From contig WHVD01000179.1 in the NCBI GenBank assembly GCA_015178975.1, forward strand, positions 62,001 to 126,000: DNA of 64,000 nt, given 5' to 3'. The position numbers and the translations under genes are program-made. Each line of letters begins with the position of its first letter. Position 1 is the stretch's first letter. A model generated the notes under the pieces. That model was not told the origin of the DNA and did no database searches. It worked only from the letters and a program-made list of their open reading frames with translations. The DNA is from Hysterangium stoloniferum (lineage: Eukaryota > Basidiomycota > Agaricomycetes > Hysterangiales > Hysterangiaceae). Positions 56,516 through 64,000 of the stretch are shown here, piece after piece.

Positions 56516-56930
56516 TTACCACCATGAGGGGCCCCAGAATGTGCATATGGTCAGTTTTTCACCAGTTATTATCTTTGGGTGAGACTGCCCGAGTCCTGGC
56601 ACTGGCAGGCTGCCATAGGACTGGCATCTATAAAGATAGTGTTGGAGTATGTATGTAAGTATGCACATGTATCTATATTGCCATGGCTTTGGTTCTGTCC
56701 ACCATGCAGTCATATGAGTCTGCAGGAGGTCTGACCCATTATCTTGTTGATAGTTGCAATAATTTTGAAAATATTGTTCCAATGTTTGATCTATTTGGTT
56801 GGTCTTTCTATCATCTGTGGGATGATATCTGGAAGTCAAGTGTTAGCTTCATGGTTAAACTGAACATGTAAACCAAACTCTTGAGCAACATTTATACATA
56901 TATTGCAATTACCAACAAGATAAGAGTGTC
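56516..56930. mobile_element. Two gypsy integrase scraps in opposite orientation
   Basis: Minus frame 56839-56516 begins MTSRYHPTDDRKTNQIDQTL and continues [14 protein letters not shown]. On the plus strand at about 56862-56924 the same integrase stretch appears as [20 protein letters not shown]. Both are short pieces of the region conserved at 41980-42060. They are fossils with no LTRs attached. Confidence 0.65.
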
Positions 56931-56980
56931 CCAAGGCCAGTCCCAACAAATTTCCTGCAACCTTCTGACTCTTTGACTCT

Positions 56981-57123
56981 GTGTTTGGAAAACAGAAAGT
57001 GTTTGGAAAACAGAAAGTGTTTGGAAAACAGAAAGTGTTTGGAAAACAGAAAGTGTTTGGTAAAGGAAAGTGTTTGGTAAATGGAAAGTGTTTGGAAAAT
57101 GGAAAGTGTTTGGAGAATGGAAA
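56981..57123 (+). repeat. 18-bp minisatellite, 8 units
   Basis: The unit gtgtttggaaaacagaaa is repeated four times exactly, then four variants (17-18 bp, with taaagg, taaatgg, aaaatgg, agaatgg). The minus-strand frame over it is a translation of the repeat, not a gene. Confidence 0.9.
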
Positions 57124-57309
57124 GAAAGGAAAATAACAGTTACGACAGAAAACAACAGTTACAAAAGACAGAAAGTCTTCAAAGAATGGAAACAGTGGTC
57201 ACAAAGGAAAATGGTTACAAAATTGTGTTAGAAAGGAAACTGTGTAAAGAATAAAAACCATTTAAAGAATTGAAACTGTTGAAAGAATGGAAACCCTTTA
57301 AAGAATCTG

Positions 57310-57452
57310 TTACAAAAGAAACCTATTACAAAAGGAACCCATTACAAAAGGAACCCATTACAAAAGAAACCCGTTACAAAAGGAACCAATTATAAAAGGA
57401 ATCTGTTACAAAAGAAACCCATTACAAAAGGAAAAATGATTACAAAAGGACC
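57310..57452 (+). repeat. 16-bp minisatellite, about 9 units
   Basis: The unit ttacaaaaggaaccca recurs about nine times with small changes. Related looser reiterations (agaatggaaac, aagaattgaaac) fill 57180-57305 between the two arrays. Confidence 0.85.
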
Positions 57453-57469
57453 AACAGTTCCAATGGTTG

Positions 57470-58200
57470 AATTTACTATCAACTACCAGTAATTACTATA
57501 ATCACCTGATTTATCTATTTTGATTCAATGTATTTATTTTAATTCACTTTATTTCATTTTTATTCATTGCATTTTATTTTGATTTACAGTATTTTATGTT
57601 CATTTATTGTATTTTATTTTGATATACTATGGAGGATGGTCACACTTCATTGAATATACAAAATTTTACTGAATATTCCTCATATTTTTTAAGTGAGACT
57701 ATTCCTTCTGGCCATGACAACTTATTCTATGAGTTTATATTTTAATTACCTGAAATTTCATCTTTAAAATATGCATGCCCTTTAAAATACACACAAATGA
57801 CATAGTTACACAAAATTATTTGGGTTAAACAAGATTACTTGGGCTATGACTTAATCTTTGGATTATGATGTATTCTCTTGTATACAAGCAAACTTTCAAA
57901 TACTGTATATTTCATATAATTTAAATTTAGTTGGTTTAGAGAGTTAACCAGAACTATCTGGGGTACAAATCCCCATTGTGCAATTTATTCCAAAAGAATA
58001 ATCTACAGATGATTGTTTGACTAAATATTGTCAAATATAGGATAAATATTAATATTTTTCCATTCTTCAGAGTGATACCTAATCAACTGAATTTGATTAA
58101 ATATTAATTCTACAGCAAACAATATGAATGTATATACTTTATTGAATAAATCATTTTTAAAGTTTTGGGTTATCCTCCTATCTTTTATTTTGATTTCTTA
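57470..58200. other. AT-rich spacer, no gene recognised
   Basis: Contains tattttattttgat/ttcatt reiterations (57520-57620) and otherwise only short frames. Confidence 0.5.
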
Positions 58201-58204
58201 TCTC

Positions 58205-58745
58205 TTATTCTTCATTCGTGAGTCTGGGCAAGCAAAAGAGTTATGTTGTATCACCACCACTCTTTTGCACACCCTGAAATTGATTGGGCTGTGCTCAAGC
58301 GAAATACAAGAATTGTAAGAAGTATTCCTGGAAAGTGGAAGGGTGGGTGCAAAATAAATGGAACTCAAAGTCTTTGAAGACCATCAAGTGCACAATTAAG
58401 ATGAGATGAGATGCGAAGAAAGGGAAACAGGTACCTATCAAGTGCGGAATTAAGATGAGATGAGATGAGGGATATGGGAGATGATGTGTAGTATATATAG
58501 GAGATAGAACAAAAGGCAATAGACAATAGGACAAGGGAACAAAGAGAACAATAGAGTGGTAGTGTTATTGTGCATTGTCAAATACATATGTCAAGTTCCT
58601 CCATCAGAGACCATGTACAAATAAATTTGTCCGAGACATCTTTTATTGTTCATTCGTGATCTGGGCAAGGAAAAGAGTTACATTGCATTGCCACTGCTCT
58701 TTTGCATGACCCAAAATTGATCAGGTCATGCTCAAGCCAAAGGCT
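58205..58745 (+). repeat. About 100-bp direct repeats bounding 58.2-58.7 kb
   Basis: The stretch from attcttcattcgtgagtctg at 58206 (with gggcaagcaaaagagtta and ctcttttgca) recurs from 58635 (attgttcattcgtgatctgg, gggcaaggaaaagagtta, ctcttttgca). Between them an aattaagatgagatgagatg motif occurs twice (58395 and 58451). The right copy abuts the recombinase relic and could be its terminal repeat. Confidence 0.7.
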
Positions 58746-60560
58746 TAAGTGAAATGAAGGTCTAGCAGGCCAAGGGGTTGAATGTTGGGAATGGCCAAAT
58801 GAAGGCGGGTGGAGAGGTTGAGAACTTGTGAGTGAGAGGAATCAATGTAGAGCTTGTAAGCATCACTATGCCAGCACCCCATGAGCTGAATGTCATAGTT
58901 AGTAAAACCAGTCTCAGCAGCAGAAGAGGTGGCACCGTGATGGAAAGAATGCCCAGCAAAAGCAGTGGGATCAAAGCCAGCAATATGCAGAAGTGGCTTA
59001 AGGGAGATGTCAAATTGGGAATAATGGAGTGGAGCCATCGCTGTTACAGAACAGAGGGGAGGTGAGGGGACAAGGGTCAGTAGTGAATAAATATTTAAGA
59101 GCATCGCAAGTGGTTGCAGCAACAGCAATGATGAATATGGTAACCCCTTCTTAGAAGCAGGAAAAGTGATGCTGATGTATGATGGATTGATAACGTCAGG
59201 TAGGAATGAGATGGTGTTACATGTCAGGTAGGCAGAGGGATCAAAAGTCATGAATTTGTTGCCCTTAACAGTGAATTCTCCACATCTAAGGAATGCAACA
59301 AAAGCAAGCTTTACGCTCGCATTGAGGTTGGCAGCATCCAGGGAAGACCCTGGATTAGAGTACAAGACTAGGAATCAGAGAAGATTACTGGCCTGTGCTG
59401 TAGGTTTTCTGAGTACTGTTGGCAAGGCCATACCAGAAGAAGAAGGTGACAGGAGGGGAGAGGTGAGATTCATCTGATACCAACAATCTGGGGGTCACTC
59501 GAGCAGCTCTGTGGATTCAAAGAGGGGTGAAGGGAAAATAAGTGTCAATATTGAAAACGAGAAGCAGAGTCAGCAAGTGCATTCATCTCAGAAGAAAGCC
59601 AGAAGAAGAAAATGAAAACCTTAAAAGTGATGCTAGTATGACAATATCATGGACAATGGCTGAGTTGTCAATATGAAAGATCACATACTGGTTGGGAGGT
59701 TGTCTGTAATCATTATAATATCAGATGTTTACTGGTAAAATTTATATTTCTACAAAACTCCATCTTTATATAGTAATGTATCCTCTGAGACTATTATATT
59801 GTTAACCACCAACCATAAGAAACAATTCTCCATATTACATCATTCAGAGTCAATTAATAGAACCTATTGTACATGATTTTCCAAGTTATGTAAATACTTG
59901 CTAATACTTTTGTTGTTAATTTGTTTTTTAAAAGCTAAACTGTATTTATTTCCTAGTAAAATATGTAATATATAATTGGAAATTTTTTGTCCTGTAACTT
60001 TCTTAGTTGGGTGAAACCCCCTATATATTCTGGGTATATTGAATCAAGTAGAAATCTGTTCAGATTGACAGATCCATTCTGAAGTAATACATATGGATGG
60101 AATGGACTATCCACAGGTATCTATTTTTTAAAAGTATTAGTGTTTCAAATTACTAATTGTTTTTATTGTCTACTTGTGTCCAGAAAGAGTTTTTAGTTTG
60201 TAATGTATGAGAGCATTTAAAACTTTTTGAAAGTTCTAAAAACCAAATTATGTTTGAATTACATTCCAGATGTTTAAATGACCTTTAGAGTATATTAGAA
60301 TTTGATATACTTAATAGTTTTCAGGTATCCTCCTTGGACCATAGGGAACCCTATTGTAAAATGGCTTGTAATACTACATACATTTCTTTGAATTGTATAT
60401 CACGATCACAGAACCGACGAGGTACCCAGGTGGCATACCAGCGGTCATCAAAAACACCACCAATGCCTTTGTGACCACTGGCATCAGTGAAAATATGGAC
60501 CACCAGACTAGATGGCTGAATGGTGGAGATACCATTCCATGCATGGGAGGAGGACTACCA
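58745..60560 (-). mobile_element. DIRS/Ngaro-like retroelement relic: RNase H and tyrosine recombinase
   Basis: Minus frame 59365-58745 encodes a tyrosine recombinase C-terminal region: LNASVKLAFVAFLRCGEFTV, FDPTAFAGHSFHHGATSSAA, IQLMGCWHSDAYKLYID. The last holds the box around the catalytic tyrosine. Upstream on the same strand, about 60505-60374 carries VVHIFTDASGHKGIGGVF and WYATWVPRRFCDRDIQFKEM, a retroelement RNase H of the type that precedes such recombinases. RNase H followed by recombinase on one strand fits the DIRS/Ngaro order. The stretch between them (59400-60370) is not assigned, and the reverse transcriptase and terminal repeats were not found. It is broken, with several breaks, and old. 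Confidence 0.65.
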
Positions 60561-60664
60561 CCGGATATCAGCACAAGTATAGCCAGGCATCCTGCACCAG
60601 GAAAAAGGAGAGGTGAATGACATGGAGAAGTTGATGGGATGTGGTATGAAAGCATGGGCATGGA

Positions 60665-61302
60665 TATGAAGAGTGGTGGAAGTTCTAACTGTTCAGTATA
60701 TAAAGAATATTGACTGTTTAGGTATGACATAATGATGTATTGACTATCTAAGTCTAATACAGATCAAACATGTATTGACTATCTAGTTCAATACAGTTGA
60801 GAGAATTAGCTATCTTAAGTAGAATAGAAAGCTAAGACAAATAAAAGAGAATCAACTATGAAGTACAATTCTAAGTGACTGCTCAAGTGTTTGAGGAAAT
60901 AATGAGAGAGTTAAATAAACAGAGTAGTGCAGATATAGTCCATGCAGATTGAGATAACGGTTCAAGTTTCAACTAGTATAGTTCAAAACTCTGATTGTGC
61001 TGATAGTTAGAGCCCATCTATGATGGTCAAGACGATACCCCAATCACAACTTACAGGACACTAAGTGGGTGTCTGGGTAAGTTGTGGTTATGGGGTAAAA
61101 GGTGTCTGAGTTCTAACTATAGGCATTAGAGTATATAGGTCTGGTGTGTATGTGCCCACAAGACTCTATGTACTGAATGCATAGGTTGTCGAACTAAATA
61201 TATGCATATAATAAAATAGAAGAGAAATAGAAATAATAATAGAAATATAGTATGGGCTCATCCAGACTATATTTCAGAATATATTTCGCAGTACCTCTCA
61301 CA
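60665..61302 (+). mobile_element. Solo LTR (TGTGAAGAGTGG family, 3' end type B), no TSD seen
   Basis: It aligns over its length with 49138-49750; starts at tatgaagagtggtgg and ends GTACCTCTCACA. The five bases on the two sides (atgga and gtgcc) do not match, unlike the other four copies, so one end may have recombined. It lies just upstream of the RNase H relic. Confidence 0.8.
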
Positions 61303-61309
61303 GTGCCCC

Positions 61310-62045
61310 CCAGGTTGAAGAGCTATGTCAAAGAAGGTGTCAAAGGATGCTGGGAACTCCTCCCCATATGTCCTGCAAAGAACCTCTGAGGTGCAGGATA
61401 GCATTTCCCCAGGTGAGACGCTTGACATGAAAAGAAGTGACAATGTCCTCCCACTTCAAACCATCATTGGGGGATGTCAACCCGTCCAGCTTCTGAATGG
61501 AGGAGACCCAATGACTGTAGGCCTTTTGGTGCATTTGAAGGATGGTGCAAACATGATCAGGAGAGGCAGCTGTAATGAGGGCAATGGGAGGGAGTCAGGG
61601 ATGCAGTGATGTCGGGGTAGGAGTGGGAGGTGGTGCACAGCTCACATCCCCACCAGAGGGAAGTCCTCCTGGGGTGTCGGAATCTGATAACAGATGTTCC
61701 AACAGGTCAACCAGGTCCACAGCCAAGTGAATCGGTGCATGCTCAGGAAAGACACAAGTGGAGTCCACGAGCAAGGACTGAAACATGGAGAGCTCAACCT
61801 ATTTGATGTCCTCTGCTAAATGCAGCTGTTCCTTGGGTCGTTAATGCATAAGTAAAGCATACTCATACGATCTGACAGCATGAGAGACCTGCTATACCCT
61901 TGGATATGCCATTTAAGAAGGGGTTGCCACAAGGGTGGGCCCAGTCATGTTAGTGTGCATCCCGCAGTAAAAATGTCGGAAGGGTAGTTAATGGACACAT
62001 GCATCCAACCTGCCTGTGAGAAATGAGCCAAGTTGGCTGTGTCCT
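61310..62045. other. Stretch between two LTRs, coding-like pieces unassigned
   Basis: Minus frames 61534-61340 (HQKAYSHWVSSIQKLDGLTS, DIVTSFHVKRLTWGNAILHL) and 61786-61595 (Asp/Leu-rich, then Pro/Thr) have coding-like composition but no domain I know. They may belong to a retroelement body. Confidence 0.3.
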
Positions 62046-62054
62046 AAGAGTGAG

Positions 62055-62636
62055 TGTGAGGTGTATGCTTTTACCACAGTTTTATTGTGGTAAAACACTC
62101 CTTTTATTTTATTTATATTTTACACATTTTGTTCATATTTTTCTATCCTTTATATTCTTTGAATATTGCACCATTTCATTAGTTTGAAGCTCTGTGTATA
62201 CTTGTGGGTGCACTTGGCACCAAATAGAACTCAGACACTTTTTACCCTGCAACCACGAACTTACCCAGACACCAGTTAGTGTCCTGTAAGTTGTGATTGG
62301 GGGATCATCTCGACCGTCACAGACGGGCTTTAACTATCTACGCAATCAGAGTTTCAAACTGTACCAGTCGAAACTCCACCTTTATCTCAATCTGTGTCGA
62401 CTACATCTGCACTACTCTGTTATTTGACTCTCTCATACTCTCTTCTACACTCGAGCAGTCATTCAGAATTGTACTTAACAGTCAATTCTCCTTATTCGTT
62501 TTAGCTCTCTACTCTACTTTAGATAGCTATTTCACTCAACCGTATTGAACTAAATAGTCAATGCATCTTCATGTCGTACCTAAATGGTCAATATTGTTCA
62601 TATATAAAATGGTTAGAACTTCCACCCCTCTTCACA
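62055..62636 (-). mobile_element. Solo LTR (TGTGAAGAGTGG family, 3' end type A, 582 bp), minus
   Basis: Minus-strand start TGTGAAGAGGGG at 62636 and end ...CTCACA at 62055, flanked by the 5-bp duplication GTGAG (62050-62054 and 62637-62641). It contains the uninterrupted version of the site into which the mariner at 27229 inserted. It lies beside a gypsy gag relic. Confidence 0.9.
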
Positions 62637-62639
62637 GTG

Positions 62640-63480
62640 AGGGGGAGAAGGCGGCTGTGGTGGAGGGCTGCGAACAGGGTCAGCCAGAAAGGGGTCAATG
62701 GCAAGGGGCTGTCGTCCTGGACATTGGCCCTCCACTTCCCCTTCACCTTTTTGCTTAAGGGGGGAGGCTCCTCAATCTGCAATTGACAATGACACTTCCT
62801 TCAATGGAGTTTCCGTGGAGGTCTTGGCTGTTCGACCCTTTGCAGAGTTTGCTTTTGCCAGCGGACATTCTGGGACTAGATGACCAGGTTTCCCACACAA
62901 GAGACAGAGGTTATTGTCCATGCGACATTGTCTTTCCTGTGGGGTCAATTTGCCATGAGGTCTGAGTTTGCCTGAGAGGTCACGTTTTCCCGGCTTGCTT
63001 GCCGGACTGTTGACCCTTGTTATTGTCCTTGTTGTTGTTGTTGTTAGAAGACTTTTTATTGTTCTTCTTGTCGGATTGTGTGGAGCTTTGGTTCCTGGTT
63101 GACGAGTTGTTGTTGTTGGTTTTATTGGCCATGGACTTGTTCACTTTGTCCATGGAGGTCTCGCGGGCAACTTCTGTGTGACGTTCCCAATAACATGCGT
63201 CCACATTTGAGCCTTGAGGCACATACGGGACAGGGTTTTGGCTTGCCATCTTCTCCTTTCGAGACTTCGTCTTTAAGGCAAGACAGCAGACCAGCATAGA
63301 ATTGGTGGCAGAGAGTGGGATCACCCCACTGACAACGAGCTGTAAGGATATTGAATTGGACGATATAGTCTGTGATGTACTGCGTGTCCTTTATACGAAG
63401 ATTTGTGAGACTATTCTTGGCTAGTGCAGATGAAGGCAGTTTGTTTTTTAATGACAAGAAGGTTGTGAAGGCAGAATGTG
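62640..63480 (-). mobile_element. Ty3/gypsy gag fragment with zinc knuckle
   Basis: Minus reading: 63457-63122 has IKDTQYITDYIVQFNILTAR, CQWGDPTLCHQFYAGLLSCL and KDEVSKGEDGKPKP, a retrotransposon gag core. 63324-62980 has an Asn/Ser/Lys-rich linker. About 62935-62855 carries LCLLCGKPGHLVPEC, a CCHC zinc knuckle that binds RNA in gag proteins. The element is incomplete and broken. No pol follows directly, since the solo LTR 62055-62636 lies next to it. Confidence 0.75.
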
Positions 63481-63699
63481 GGTCCTGATTTCCATGCTCA
63501 TTATTTTATCTTTCATACTGATAATCAAAATGTACATTCTGAGCTTTGCATTCCATTGTTGATGCCACCTGTCACGAATCGATTATTCTTCAATAAAGTT
63601 GAATAATATTCTACTAATTGAACTCGAAAGCCTCATTTGATGACTTCAAATCGTGTCATTGGATTTTGCCCCTCAGCGATTGCAGTATCCAGCCCAAAA

Positions 63700-63912
63700 T
63701 ATTCAGTAATTGATTTGTGCATCTGCTTGGAGTTTTGGAAGTTCCTGGCAGAGTACAGCAGTTATGTATATGAAGAACTGCAGATTGGGAGTTCCGAGGA
63801 GGCCAGTTTGGATGAGGATGGGGTTCCCACAGAGGTAGTGGAGCTCCCTGAAGAGATGGCTGAGGTTGGGCAGAAGCATAGCCCCATAAATGTATGTAGA
63901 TTGAAAAAATAA
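63700..63912 (+). pseudogene. C-terminal piece of a second coiled-coil/Cys-cluster gene copy
   Basis: The plus frame reads FLAEYSSYVYEELQIGSSEE, ASLDEDGVPTEVVELPEE, then GQKHSPINV. The matching piece in the gene relic at 42940-43895 is FLVEYGGYVYAEPKVGSSKE, then GQEHSPINV. Both lie near gypsy remains. Only the C-terminal part is present; the upstream Cys cluster and coiled coil are not recognisable. Confidence 0.5.
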
Positions 63913-64000
63913 TAAAACTTGATAATTTTTGAAAATCAAAGTAAAATGTGAAAAGCATAAAAAGTTCTGCAGGAAGATCAGCTAGAACTTGAAAGACATG

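Noticed and set aside
56892-57155. 87-codon minus frame with repeated VFQTLS
   Set aside because: It is the translation of the 18-bp minisatellite.
57300-57460. Repeats checked as a possible CRISPR array
   Set aside because: The units are contiguous 16-bp tandem repeats without spacers, in a eukaryotic context.

Overview
The window looks like a repeat-rich stretch of a filamentous basidiomycete genome, probably an agaricomycete. Three things point there. Host genes carry short introns of 48-60 bases with GT/AG ends. They encode serine/proline-rich C2H2 regulators and an APH-fold kinase. The repeats are Ty3/gypsy with a chromodomain, Ty1/copia, a DIRS/Ngaro-like tyrosine-recombinase element, Helitrons, hAT and Tc1/mariner (DD34E). 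The family calls come from protein motifs read by eye; no database was searched.

Layout. 1-3.5 kb: the 5' end of a minus-strand gene leaving the window, then sequence without clear genes. 3.5-10.2 kb: a candidate first exon (3544-3664), an unrecognised ORF (3814-4590), and two copies of one LTR-type repeat (7.56-9.54 kb). 10.8-15.1 kb: remains of a PHD-finger gene, a Tc1 end fragment and an unassigned degenerate ORF. 16.3-17.1 kb: a decayed hAT transposase with two recognisable introns. 19.2-24.3 kb: a duplicated block (A and B) flanking a dead copy of the C2H2 gene that is intact at 53.7-55.7 kb. 24.7-25.8 kb: a second, apparently intact C2H2 gene.

27-36 kb: a solo LTR split by a mariner, AT-rich repeat DNA, and a broken copia element split by another solo LTR. 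36.2-37.7 kb: an APH-like kinase gene whose first exon lies in one arm of an inverted repeat. 38-46.3 kb: two Helitron remnants, a gypsy integrase/chromodomain fragment, a Cys-rich multi-copy gene relic and a Tc1 5' end. 47.7-52.4 kb: an 870-bp dispersed repeat and a nested stack of LTRs and a mariner. 53.7-55.7 kb: the best intact host gene, a 609-residue C2H2 protein. 56-64 kb: integrase fragments, minisatellites, a DIRS/Ngaro-like relic, further solo LTRs and a gypsy gag fragment.

The genes do not form an operon or an obvious pathway. The main biology is a small set of host regulators in GC-richer islands inside nested, CpG-poor repeat DNA. Several insertion events can be dated relative to one another from exact target-site duplications. 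LTR-bearing and related elements are treated as fossils, and no repaired versions are given.
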